This document shows positions 19,659 to 28,962 of a stretch of 64,000 bases of DNA, in pieces. The stretch lies in NCBI RefSeq assembly GCF_029714365.1, contig NZ_CP121659.1, forward strand, positions 3,880,501 to 3,944,500. The letters run 5' to 3'. A program made the position numbers and the translations under genes. The notes beneath the pieces are model-generated. The model saw only the letters and a list, made by a program, of their open reading frames with translations, was not told where the DNA came from and did not search any database. This DNA is from Sinorhizobium terangae. Lineage in GTDB: Bacteria; Pseudomonadota; Alphaproteobacteria; Rhizobiales; Rhizobiaceae. Within the stretch, counting starts at the first letter, position 1. Each line of letters opens with the position of its first letter.

Positions 19659-19705
19659 CTGGCCGGCAGGCGGATGAGGGGGCGGATGCTCGGGCGGAAG
19701 ACCGA

Positions 19706-20962
19706 TCAGGCCCACTCGCCCTTCCGCATGACCGGCACGCGGCTGCCATCCGCCCGTACGCCGTTGATATCGACCTTGTCGGAGCCGATCATCCAGTCGA
19801 TGTGGATCAGGCTCGAATTGCCGCCCTGCGCCCGGATCTGTTCCTGGCTGAGGTTGGCGCCATCGAGGAAGCACTTCGAGTAGCATTGGCCAAGCGCGAT
19901 GTGGCAGGAGGCATTTTCATCGAAGAGGGTGTTGTAGAAGAGGATGCCGCTCGCCGAGATCGGCGAGGAATGCGGCACCAGCGCCACTTCGCCGAGCCGG
20001 CGCGCGCCTTCGTCGGTATCGAGAACCTTCTTCAGCACCTCTTCGCCGCGCGAGGCCTTGGCCTCGACGATCCGGCCGCCTTCGAAGCGCACCTGGATAT
20101 CGTCGATCAGCGTACCCTGGTGGGAGAGCGGCTTGGTGCTCGAGACGTGTCCCTCGACGCGGAGCGCATGCGGTGTCGTGAACACCTCTTCGGTTGGGAT
20201 GTTCGGGTTGCAGGTGATGCCGTTCTTGGCGGTCGAGGCACCGCCGTGCCATTCGTGGCCATCCGCAAGTCCGACAGTCAGGTCGGTACCCGGGCCGGAG
20301 AAATGCAGCGCGGCGAAGCGCTCGCCGTTCAGCCATGCGGAGCGCCTGCTGAGATTGGCGTTGTGCTCCTTCCAGGCGGCGATCGGGTCGTCGATGTCGA
20401 CGCGGGAGGCGGCAAAGATGGCATTCGCAAGCTTCTCGACGGCGACCGTCTCAGGATCGTCCGGAAACATCTGCTTCGCCCAGGACGGGTTCGGATAGGA
20501 GACGATGTTCCAGTTGATGTCGAAGTTGGAGATTTTTTCGAGCGCCGGCTTGTAGGCGATCGAGTTCGCCTTGTTGGCCCGCGCGACCTTCGCCGGATCC
20601 TGAGCTGAAAGCATCATCGGGTTGTCGCCGGCAATGGCGAGCCGCGCGGCGCCGCCTGCATAGGCCTTGGCCATGCCTTCGTAGAGCCAGTCGCTTGCGC
20701 GATCAAAGCTCTCGTCCGGTGCATGGGCGTAGCGGGCAAGAGTGGTCTCCTCATCGGAATAGAACGTCGTCACCAGGCCCGCGCCGGCAACATAGGCGTG
20801 CTTGGTGATGAGGCGGACGAGCGGCAGCGCCGCGATCGGCGCGGTCACCACGAGATCCTGGCCCCTCTGGAGTTGCAAGCCGACCTTGACGGCGACCTCC
20901 GCGAGCTTTTCGAGTTTTACGGGATCGACGGGATTCCTTGCGGATTGAAGGGGGGCGTTCAT
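19706..20962 (-). CDS. M29 family aminopeptidase (AmpS/PepS-type)
   Basis: The 418-residue cytosolic metallo-aminopeptidase family is seen in thermophilic aminopeptidase T and staphylococcal AmpS. Recognisable parts: N-terminal KLAEVAVKVGLQLQRGQDLVV, the catalytic-domain FSGPGTDLTVGL, NIPTEEVFTTP (a conserved metal-ligand Glu region), HSSPIS and the late LIHIDWMIGS, which supplies His and Asp ligands. Length fits. AGGAGC precedes the ATG at 20962. Single-gene unit, convergent with the EamA gene. Confidence 0.94.
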   Translation of the reverse strand: MNAPLQSARNPVDPVKLEKLAEVAVKVGLQLQRGQDLVVTAPIAALPLVRLITKHAYVAGAGLVTTFYSDEETTLARYAHAPDESFDRASDWLYEGMAKAYAGGAARLAIAGDNPMMLSAQDPAKVARANKANSIAYKPALEKISNFDINWNIVSYPNPSWAKQMFPDDPETVAVEKLANAIFAASRVDIDDPIAAWKEHNANLSRRSAWLNGERFAALHFSGPGTDLTVGLADGHEWHGGASTAKNGITCNPNIPTEEVFTTPHALRVEGHVSSTKPLSHQGTLIDDIQVRFEGGRIVEAKASRGEEVLKKVLDTDEGARRLGEVALVPHSSPISASGILFYNTLFDENASCHIALGQCYSKCFLDGANLSQEQIRAQGGNSSLIHIDWMIGSDKVDINGVRADGSRVPVMRKGEWA

Positions 20963-21113
20963 CGCGGCTCCTGCTGTCCTCTCGCGCCGTTCCCGACGAT
21001 GGACGCTGCCGGTGGAAACGAGCGCATGGCTTTTGCGTGCCGTCGCCGCCTTGCACGTCGGGGACGCGCGCGGTCGAGCGGTGCGCTCGTTTTAGACCGG
21101 TTCAAGCCGCATG

Positions 21114-21800
21114 TCACGCGGCGGCGCGCCTTGAGCGAAGAAGCGCCGCGTCATGTTTCTCGAGAAACGCCATCAATCGCTCGGGATAGTCCTGGGTTAC
21201 CGCCGCCTTCACGCTTGCCCTTGCGGCAAGCGCCTTCCGCCAGGCGATGACGCGCGGCAGTCCGTCGAATATGCCCATGTCCGAAATCGTGTCGAACACG
21301 TCGAAATAGCGGAAGATGGGCGCGAAGACGGCGTCGACCAGGCTGAAGTCGGCGCCCGCGAAATAAGGGCCGTCGCCGAGCTCTGCTTCGACGGTCGCAA
21401 ATTTCGTCCGGAGCACGCCACGCTTGGTTTCGAGCACGTCGGCGTCCTGGGTGGTTTCATAGGTCCAGAGGTCGGAAAGAATCGCCGATCCGAATTCCAT
21501 CCATCCGCGATGGCGCGCCCGGGTCAGCGGGTCGGCCGGGTGCAGTTTCGCTCCCGGCTGGGTCTCCTCCAGGTATTCGCAGATCACTGTGCTTTCGAAG
21601 AGGATCGCTTCGCCGCCGTCCTGCGGGATGCGGAGCAGGGGCACCTTGCCGAGCGGCGAGATTTTCAGGAACCAGTCCGGTTTGTTGGCGAGATCGATAT
21701 AGACGCGTTCGAACGGCACGCCTTTTTCGGCGAGCGCGATCGCGGCGCGCTGGACGTATGGGCAGAGATGGTGGCTGATCAGGGTCAGTGGCGCGGTCAT
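21114..21800 (-). CDS. Glutathione S-transferase family protein
   Basis: The 228-residue protein has an N-terminal thioredoxin-like domain (ISHHLCPYVQRAAIALAEKG; Cys in the active-site position, Omega/Zeta-like) with the cis-Pro GKVPLL and ESTVICEYLEE, then the all-helical C-terminal domain (FAGADFSLVDAVFAPIFRY). It likely conjugates or reduces electrophiles using glutathione. ATG 21800 has GGGAGA upstream. It is divergent from a MarR gene, with two dyads between them. Confidence 0.92.
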   Translation of the reverse strand: MTAPLTLISHHLCPYVQRAAIALAEKGVPFERVYIDLANKPDWFLKISPLGKVPLLRIPQDGGEAILFESTVICEYLEETQPGAKLHPADPLTRARHRGWMEFGSAILSDLWTYETTQDADVLETKRGVLRTKFATVEAELGDGPYFAGADFSLVDAVFAPIFRYFDVFDTISDMGIFDGLPRVIAWRKALAARASVKAAVTQDYPERLMAFLEKHDAALLRSRRAAA

Positions 21801-21830
21801 CGATATTCTCCCTGTTTTGGGGCAATGTAG

Positions 21831-21842
21831 ATGCAACTGCAT
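21831..21842. promoter_or_regulatory. MarR operator candidate (GST/MarR region), site 1
   Basis: ATGCA-AC-TGCAT, a perfect dyad 31 bases upstream of the GST start. It shares the GATGCA element with site 2. Confidence 0.5.
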
Positions 21843-21872
21843 ATATATCGACTTGCAAAATCAGTCAAGATG

Positions 21873-21886
21873 GATGTAATTGCATC
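21873..21886. promoter_or_regulatory. MarR operator candidate (GST/MarR region), site 2
   Basis: GATGTAATTGCATC, a dyad with GATG/CATC ends, ends one base before the chosen MarR start ATG at 21888. This placement supports autorepression and helps decide the start. Confidence 0.55.
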
Positions 21887-21887
21887 T

Positions 21888-22337
21888 ATGAATGAAAGAT
21901 CAGCAGACTACGAGCCGACATTGGCGGCCACGCGGGCGTGGGTCGCGCTTATGCGCGCACAGCGGCGCGTGCTTTCGGCGATCGAGAAGGATTTCAAGGA
22001 GGCAGGCCTGCCTCCGCTTGGCTGGTACGATGTGCTTTGGGAACTGGTGCGCGCCGAAGCCGGCAGGCTCAGGCCATTCGAGATCGAGGCCCGCACGCTG
22101 CTTGCCCAATACAACCTCTCGCGCCTGATCGATCGGCTGGAAAAGGAAGGCCTGGTGCGCCGGGAAGCCTTCGACGAGGACGCGCGAGGCTGTTGGGTCG
22201 TCGTGACCGAGACGGGCCGTCAGATGCGGGCCCGCATGTGGCAAACCTATGCACGCTCGATCGAAAGGCATGTCGGCGCAAAGTTCGGCGAGGATGAGGC
22301 GGGCAAGCTCGCCGAACTGCTTTCGCGGCTGGCCTGA
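21888..22337 (+). CDS. MarR family transcriptional regulator
   Basis: The 149-residue winged-helix regulator has LPPLGWYDVLWELVRA, then EIEARTLLAQYNLSRLIDRLEKEGLVRREAFDEDARGCWVVVTETG. It is divergent from the GST gene, its likely target. The start is uncertain: in-frame ATGs exist at 21831, 21870 and 21888, none with a good Shine-Dalgarno. I chose 21888 because the upstream codons overlap the operator-like dyads and MNERSADYEPTLAATRAW is a natural N-terminus. It is convergent with ybaK. Confidence 0.88.
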   Translation: MNERSADYEPTLAATRAWVALMRAQRRVLSAIEKDFKEAGLPPLGWYDVLWELVRAEAGRLRPFEIEARTLLAQYNLSRLIDRLEKEGLVRREAFDEDARGCWVVVTETGRQMRARMWQTYARSIERHVGAKFGEDEAGKLAELLSRLA

Positions 22338-22347
22338 GACGGCCGGA

Positions 22348-22821
22348 TCAGGCTATCAGCGGAGCAGCGATCGCCTTCAGGGCCGCCTGCGCATCCTTTG
22401 GCGCGAGCCGCACCTGCAGACCACGCTGGCCGCCATTGATATAGACAAGCGTTTCGGCAAGCGCTGCCTCCTCGATCGCGGTCGGAACGATCTTCTTCTG
22501 GCCGAAGGGGCTGATGCCGCCGACATGGTAGCCGGTCAGGCGCTCGGCGTCGCCGGGTTTCATCATGTTGGCCGATTTGCCGCCAAAGGCGGTCGCCAGT
22601 TTTTTCATGCTGACTTCCTTATCGGAAGGCACGATGCAGCAGACCGGCTTGCCATCGACCTCGGCCATCAGCGTCTTCAGCACGCGGGAAGGATCCTCTC
22701 CGAGCGCCTCGGCCGCCTGCAGGCCGACGCGCTCGGCGCCGGGGTCGTAGTCGTAGCTGTGCACGGTGAAAGAAACGCCGGCTTTGGCGAGCGTCTGCGT
22801 GGCGCGGGTCGTCTTGGACAT
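22348..22821 (-). CDS. ybaK: YbaK/EbsC-type aminoacyl-tRNA deacylase (Cys-tRNA-Pro deacylase)
   Basis: The 157-residue trans-editing enzyme hydrolyses Cys-tRNA-Pro mischarged by prolyl-tRNA synthetase. Family features: ERVGLQAAEALGEDPSRVLKTLMAEVDG, the conserved substrate-site Lys in KTL and the VPSDKEVSMKKLATAFGGK segment, then GYHVGGISPFGQKK. It lies 10 bases after the ArsC-like gene on the same strand, so the two are likely cotranscribed. Confidence 0.93.
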   Translation of the reverse strand: MSKTTRATQTLAKAGVSFTVHSYDYDPGAERVGLQAAEALGEDPSRVLKTLMAEVDGKPVCCIVPSDKEVSMKKLATAFGGKSANMMKPGDAERLTGYHVGGISPFGQKKIVPTAIEEAALAETLVYINGGQRGLQVRLAPKDAQAALKAIAAPLIA

Positions 22822-22831
22822 CCCCTGCCTC

Positions 22832-23182
22832 TTACGCGCCGAACCGGGCTTCGTAGAGCTCCGGCTTGAAGCCGATCATGAGCTTGCCGTCGGCATCGAG
22901 CACCGGGCGTTTGATCATCGACGGCTGCTTGAGCATGAGCGCGATGGCCTTTTCAGCCGTCATGTCCTGCTTGTCCTCCTCCGGCAGATTGCGGAAGGTC
23001 GTGCCCGAGCGATTGAGCACCGTTTCCCAGCCGAATTCGTCGCACCAGCGCTGAAGATGCGCCCGGTCAATCCCTTCTTGCTTGTAGTCGTGGAACCGGT
23101 AGGCGACGCCGTGGTCTTCGAGCCAGCTGCGCGCCTTCTTCATCGTATCGCAGTTCTTGATTCCGTAGATCGTAACCGTCAT
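22832..23182 (-). CDS. ArsC/Spx-MgsR family (arsenate reductase-like) protein
   Basis: The 116-residue thioredoxin-fold protein has the single N-terminal Cys in YGIKNCDTMKKARSWL, the YfgD/YffB-like pattern, and GTTFRNLP, MLKQPSMIKRPVL in the C-terminal half. Members of this branch are often glutathione-dependent thiol reductases rather than true arsenate reductases; no arsenic genes are nearby. ATG 23182 has GGGAAGAG upstream; the longer frame to 23593 overlaps the YitT gene antiphase and is discarded. Precedes ybaK. Confidence 0.92.
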   Translation of the reverse strand: MTVTIYGIKNCDTMKKARSWLEDHGVAYRFHDYKQEGIDRAHLQRWCDEFGWETVLNRSGTTFRNLPEEDKQDMTAEKAIALMLKQPSMIKRPVLDADGKLMIGFKPELYEARFGA

Positions 23183-23262
23183 GCCGAATCTCTTCCCGTC
23201 TCTACCAATGCGGGCAACAAATAGCGGGGCGACGCCTCGGAGAAAAGCCCGGAAGCGCCCGC

Positions 23263-23898
23263 TCAGGTTACGCCGACATAACGGCCGGGCTTGTGGTTGA
23301 TCGCGAGGATCATGTTGACGACAGAAGCGCCAACGATCGAGAGCACGAGGTTCGCCGGCGGCAACACGAAGAAGGCGGCTGCCAGGATCGCCAGATCGAC
23401 GGCAAGCTGGAAATAGCCGGCGCGGATCCCCCATTTCTCCTGCAGATAGATCGCCACGATGTTGATGCCGCCGAGACCGGTGCGGTGTCGGAAGAGGACG
23501 AGCAGACCCATTCCCATCAACCCGCCGCCGACAACGGCGGCGTAGATCGGATCTACGTGCGCGAACTCCACCCACCGCGCCGTCAGGCGGCAAAACAGCG
23601 AGACAAGGCTGACGGCGAGAAACGTGCGCAACGCGAACGGCCAGCCAAGCCGCCGGACGGCAAGAACGTAAAAGGGCAGGTTGACGAGCGAGAAGACCAG
23701 CCAGAATCCGGCACCGGTTGCGTATTGCAGAAGCAGGGCGAGGCCGGCCGTGCTGCCGGTCAAAAGCACCGCCTTGCTGTAGATCACCACGCCGAGCGAG
23801 ACGATAAGCGTGCCGGTCAGGATGGCAAGCGCATCCTCGTAAAGCCTGTGGCGCTCGGTGGGCGCAACGGCAATGCTTCCCTCTCCGTCGACCTCCAT
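23263..23898 (-). CDS. YitT family (DUF161-type) membrane protein
   Basis: The 211-residue protein has five or so hydrophobic segments and the family-typical GLALLLQYATGAGFWLVFSLVNLPFYVLA and RTGLGGINIVAIYLQEKWGIRAGYFQ regions. It lacks the C-terminal DUF2179 cytoplasmic domain found in many Bacillus homologues. Function is not established. It starts 14 bases after the aminotransferase stop, so it is probably translated from the same message. Confidence 0.88.
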   Translation of the reverse strand: MEVDGEGSIAVAPTERHRLYEDALAILTGTLIVSLGVVIYSKAVLLTGSTAGLALLLQYATGAGFWLVFSLVNLPFYVLAVRRLGWPFALRTFLAVSLVSLFCRLTARWVEFAHVDPIYAAVVGGGLMGMGLLVLFRHRTGLGGINIVAIYLQEKWGIRAGYFQLAVDLAILAAAFFVLPPANLVLSIVGASVVNMILAINHKPGRYVGVT

Positions 23899-23912
23899 CC
23901 CCGCTGTCTCCC

Positions 23913-25082
23913 TCAGAGGCTCGTGAAATTGCCGACGACGCCGGCGACTTCCGCCGTTTTCAGCCCGGCAATGTTGATGCGGCCCGATGTCGGCATGTAG
24001 ATGCCATGCTCGCTTCTAAGCCGCAGCACCTCCGCTTCCGAGAGCGGCAGCATCGAGAACATGCCCTCCTGAGCGGCGATCGCGCCGAGCGCCTGCCAGC
24101 GGGTTCTCAGTCCTTCCGCAAGCGCCCGGCGGATGCCGGTCATGCGCAGGCGCATCGCCTCCAGCTCCTCCGCCCAGCTGCGTGCGAGGTCCTTGTCCGA
24201 GAGGATCGTGCGCACGACGGCAGCGCCATGATCCGGCGGCATGGAATAGCTGGTGCGGGCGAGCCCGGCGAGATTGGACCGCACGGTGTCGGCGGAGCTC
24301 GCCGAGGCGGTGAGCGCGTAGATGGCGCCGGTGCGTTCGCGGTAGAGGCCGAAGGATTTCGAGCAGGAAACGGCGACGAGCGCTTCTGGGACTACGCCGA
24401 TGAGATGCCTCAGGCCTGCAACGTCTTCGTTGAGGCCGCGGCCGAAGCCCTGATAGGCGAGATCGACCAGCGGCAGGAGCCCACGCTCCGCGACAAGCGC
24501 GGCGATTTCCAGCCACTGCGCTTCTGTCAGCGCGCCGCCGGTCGGGTTGTGGCAGCTTGCATGCAGCAGGACGGCGTCACCGGCCGCCGCACCCTCGAGC
24601 GCGCTGATGACATTGTCGAAGAGCACCGCCTGCGACGGAATGTCGAAGAACTCGTAGCTTGCCGTTTCGAGGCCCGCCGCCTTGAAGATTGCCGCATGGT
24701 TCGGCCAGCTCGGCAGGCCGAGCCAGATCCGCCGGCCGCCCACGCGGTGGATCAGGTCGGCCGCGAGCCTGAGCGCGCCCGAGCCGCCCGGCGTCTGCAC
24801 GCTTGCGATATGGCTCCGTTCGACCGTATCGCCGCCGACAAGCGTCCAGAGATGGTCTAGGAACACATGGTCCCCTTCAGGCCCGACATAGGCCTTGGTG
24901 TCCTGCGTCTCCAGCAGCCGCTTCTCCGCCGCTTTCACGGCCCGGAAGATCGGCGTGTGGCCGGTTTCGTCACGGTAGACGCCGACGCCAAGGTCCACCT
25001 TGCCGGGGCGCGCGTCGTTTCGGTAGAGGCCGATCAGGGCCAGCAACGGGTCGTCGGGTTGACGGGCGAGAGCATCGAACAT
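23913..25082 (-). CDS. tyrB: Aromatic amino acid / aspartate aminotransferase (class I, PLP)
   Basis: The 389-residue PLP enzyme belongs to the AspC/TyrB subgroup: VDLGVGVYRDETGHTPIF, YVGPEGD, QTPGGSGALR, SWPNHAAIF, HASCHNPTG and the PLP-lysine motif SCSKSFGLYRERTGA, ending SGRINIAGL. It likely transaminates tyrosine/phenylalanine with 2-oxoglutarate; S. meliloti has a related aromatic aminotransferase. It is divergent from an Lrp-type regulator, with a strong dyad between them, so amino-acid-responsive control is likely. Confidence 0.93.
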   Translation of the reverse strand: MFDALARQPDDPLLALIGLYRNDARPGKVDLGVGVYRDETGHTPIFRAVKAAEKRLLETQDTKAYVGPEGDHVFLDHLWTLVGGDTVERSHIASVQTPGGSGALRLAADLIHRVGGRRIWLGLPSWPNHAAIFKAAGLETASYEFFDIPSQAVLFDNVISALEGAAAGDAVLLHASCHNPTGGALTEAQWLEIAALVAERGLLPLVDLAYQGFGRGLNEDVAGLRHLIGVVPEALVAVSCSKSFGLYRERTGAIYALTASASSADTVRSNLAGLARTSYSMPPDHGAAVVRTILSDKDLARSWAEELEAMRLRMTGIRRALAEGLRTRWQALGAIAAQEGMFSMLPLSEAEVLRLRSEHGIYMPTSGRINIAGLKTAEVAGVVGNFTSL

Positions 25083-25188
25083 GCCGGGTTCCCTCTGGTG
25101 CTAACAATTGGGGCATAGTTGTTTTGGGCAGGCGGAAAGGCAAGCCGCATGCGCGACTTGTCTGCAACCTCTGTAAGATAGTCTGAAC

Positions 25189-25210
25189 GCAAATTCGACG
25201 CATAATTTGC
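25189..25210. promoter_or_regulatory. Lrp/AsnC operator candidate
   Basis: GCAAATT, eight bases, AATTTGC: a perfect 7-bp-arm dyad in the aminotransferase/Lrp divergent region. A second imperfect dyad, AACAA (25103-25107) and TTGTT (25119-25123), lies close to the aminotransferase start. Confidence 0.55.
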
Positions 25211-25279
25211 CGCAAGTTCCAAGATCGCTTATATGTTTTTGCGCAGGTCGGCCAGATTTCTCTGCGGATTTGCTCGGTT

Positions 25280-25771
25280 ATGGAGTTGAGCGAGTTTGCG
25301 ATGGAGCGCGGAAAAACGGAACTGGATGCGATCGACCGGCGGATCATCCGCCTGCTCGTCGAAGACGCATCGAGAAGCAACAACGAACTGGCGGAAAAGG
25401 TCGGCCTCTCGCCGGCGCCACTGTCGCGACGGCTGGCGCGCCTCTATTCGGCAGGCATCATCCGCCAAACGGTTGTGGTGGACCCACAGGCAGCCGGCAT
25501 CGGCTTCCAGGCCTTTGTCGAGGTGACGCTGGAGCGCACCGCGAGCAAAGTGGGGCAGCGGTTCATCGAGTTGGTCTCGCGCATGCCGGAAGTGGTCGAA
25601 TGCCACACGGTTGCCGGCGATTTCGATTTCCTGCTGAAGATCGCCGTCAGCGATGTTGCGGATTACAAGCGCCTGCTCTGGAGCGAGTTCGAGCAGATCG
25701 CCGAAATCAAGACGCTCCGCTCGACCATCCTTCTCGACAGTCCGAAAATGCAAGCTGGTGCCACGCCGTAG
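25280..25771 (+). CDS. Lrp/AsnC family transcriptional regulator
   Basis: The 163-residue protein has the N-terminal HTH (LDAIDRRIIRLLVEDASRSNNELAEKVGLS, then PAPLSRRLARLYSAGII) and the C-terminal RAM ligand/oligomerisation domain (FVEVTLERTASK, VVECHTVAGDFDFLLKIAV). The ATG at 25280 precedes an extra MELSEFA; an internal ATG at 25298 (MERGKTELDAIDRRI) is an equally good start. It likely controls the divergent aromatic aminotransferase in response to an amino acid. Confidence 0.93.
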   Translation: MELSEFAMERGKTELDAIDRRIIRLLVEDASRSNNELAEKVGLSPAPLSRRLARLYSAGIIRQTVVVDPQAAGIGFQAFVEVTLERTASKVGQRFIELVSRMPEVVECHTVAGDFDFLLKIAVSDVADYKRLLWSEFEQIAEIKTLRSTILLDSPKMQAGATP

Positions 25772-25793
25772 GTGGTAAGGGCATCTCAGAGGA

Positions 25794-26855
25794 TCAGGCC
25801 TCCAGCGTGCCCGGCTTGCGCACCGCTCGCGAAGGCTCCTCGCAGGCAATCTTCATCAGGTCCGACCTACGGCGTGCGAAGCGGGTGGAGACCCGGGTGA
25901 CGATCAGCCCGTCCTGCGGCGCCCGGACCTCGATCGCGCCTTCCGGAGTACCGGGCTTGGCAAGGATCGTCGCGAGCAGTTCTCCTGCATGGACGCTTTC
26001 ACCGATATCGCGATGGAAGAGGATCGCGCCGGCTGCGGGTGCGCGGATCATCTCGATGTTGTCGAGTGGCACGGCCTTGCCGGAGAAGGCCGGAACATCG
26101 GTGCGTGCCCCGAAAACCACGCCGCGGGCGAGAAGAAACTGCCAGACGCCGTCGGCATCCTTGCTTGCGGTTGCCGGATAGACGTCACGCGTACCGCGCA
26201 GCTCCACGGTTACGGAAAGCCGGCCGGGCAGGGACGTTTTCTTCCGGCTCTTGTCCTCGTTTTTCCAGGCATGGCCGACCGCTTCTTCGAAAGCGGAGCT
26301 TTCGCCATCGGAGAGAAACACGGCTTTCATATCGAGCGCAGCAGCGAGGTCCGCGGCTTCCGGCCAGAAGGCCTCGTTGATATAGGCATATTGCAGCCCC
26401 TCGTCGTCGCAGTGGAGGTCGAGCACCAGCTCGGCGCCAAGCGCCATGTGGAGCAGCTGCCGCTTCAGTCGGTCGGTCGCCGAGTACCGGTCGAGATCCT
26501 CGAGCAGGCCGTCGCGTTCGCCAAGGGAAATCAGCGGGAAGTCACGGTTGAAATTGGTGCGGGAGCCGAGATCGAAGCGACCTTGCAACTCGCCGAAATG
26601 CGACTGCGCCGAACCGATCGGATTTGCTTGCGGAACGACCGTGATATCGCCGAGGATCGCGCCTTCGGCATCCGCCCGGCGCAGCTTCTCCAGAAGGAAA
26701 TGCGAGAGCGCCGTGCCCGGCAGTTCGTTCGCATGAAGCGCCGCCTGGATATAGGTTCGCGGTGCTTCCCGTTTCGTCCCCTTGAACCGGAACACCGGCA
26801 GCCGCCATTCGACGCCCGGCGTATCGCCGGCGATGATGATGTCCGTAATTTCCAC
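25794..26855 (-). CDS. Succinylglutamate desuccinylase/aspartoacylase-family (M14-like) deacylase
   Basis: The 353-residue protein has the zinc-binding HxxE of the AstE/AspA family in ALHANELPGTAL, the substrate-binding RTNFNRDFP, and the third ligand in VLDLHCDDEGLQY. The C-terminal ~80 residues (GAILFHRDIGESVHAGELLATIL) look like the lipoyl/biotinyl-like lobe seen in this family. It removes an acyl group from an amino-acid derivative; the substrate is unknown. It is convergent with Lrp, and starts with ATG 26855. Confidence 0.9.
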   Translation of the reverse strand: MEITDIIIAGDTPGVEWRLPVFRFKGTKREAPRTYIQAALHANELPGTALSHFLLEKLRRADAEGAILGDITVVPQANPIGSAQSHFGELQGRFDLGSRTNFNRDFPLISLGERDGLLEDLDRYSATDRLKRQLLHMALGAELVLDLHCDDEGLQYAYINEAFWPEAADLAAALDMKAVFLSDGESSAFEEAVGHAWKNEDKSRKKTSLPGRLSVTVELRGTRDVYPATASKDADGVWQFLLARGVVFGARTDVPAFSGKAVPLDNIEMIRAPAAGAILFHRDIGESVHAGELLATILAKPGTPEGAIEVRAPQDGLIVTRVSTRFARRRSDLMKIACEEPSRAVRKPGTLEA

Positions 26856-26913
26856 TTTTGCTGTCCCTCGATAGGCGATCCGTCGGAATGTGGTTTATGG
26901 GACTTTGAAGTGC

Positions 26914-27090
26914 TCAGCGCAACCGGGGAACCTCCTTCCACAGCGGCTTTGTGACCGAGTCGATCACGGCAATTGCCTTAACCTCCGGGAACGTCATCCA
27001 GGCGCGAGTGATGATATCCACCGCCAGGCGGTAGTCGCACTGGCGCTTGAGCTGGCAGCGGTTCTGGCTATCGATTTCGGCGCGCCGCAG
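26914..27090 (-). pseudogene. Remnant of a conserved protein gene (58 codons, no start)
   Basis: On the minus strand a 58-codon open stretch ends at TGA 26914-26916 and reads CDYRLAVDIITRAW then MTFPEVKAIAVIDSVTKPLW, a composition and pattern typical of a real protein. I recall similar wording in rhizobial hypothetical or nucleotidyltransferase-like proteins but cannot confirm it. In this frame a TAG sits directly upstream (just before the CTG at 27090) and no start codon precedes it, so it is an internal fragment of a lost gene, between the deacylase and repeat elements. Confidence 0.5.
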
Positions 27091-27159
27091 CTACTTGCTC
27101 CCTCATGAAACGCGGGGTCAGATGATCCCCCACGGGGTAGCATCCTGTCTACTAAATGA

Positions 27160-27255
27160 TTCCTTAAATCGGAATCGATTTAAGGATAAAATCACGCAGC
27201 AAATCAAAGTGCTACAGCGACCTTTGCGCGTCCGATTGGACGCGCGGCGCTGTAG
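27160..27255 (+). repeat. Paired palindromes including 44-nt stem-loop repeat, copy 4 (27212-27255)
   Basis: The CCTTAAATCG module with CGATTTAAGG at about 27161-27185 is followed by the 44-nt repeat with arms CTACAGCG/CGCTGTAG and inner stem GCGCGTCC/GGACGCGC. It is the same pairing of modules as at 6310-6408, in reversed order and orientation. It lies just past the guaA stop, where it could define that transcript's 3' end. Confidence 0.8.
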
Positions 27256-27309
27256 TGCGCGACGCGACAAGCTGGATTGATGATCGATGCGGCGACGTGG
27301 AGAGTGGGA

Positions 27310-28872
<1,563 letters not shown>

Positions 28873-28962
28873 AGCGGGCCTTCAAGCTTGATCATGGCGA
28901 GCCTTTAATGAAAGCCCGCCCTTGGCGCAACGATTACATTGCACCCCGACAATTTAGGACTT

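Noticed and set aside
23183..23593. N-terminal extension of the ArsC-like frame
   Set aside because: It overlaps the YitT gene in another frame; the ATG at 23182 has a good ribosome site and begins the thioredoxin fold.
28873..28962. Purine riboswitch or leader upstream of guaA
   Set aside because: The short AT-poor interval shows no conserved aptamer pattern or terminator/antiterminator pair.
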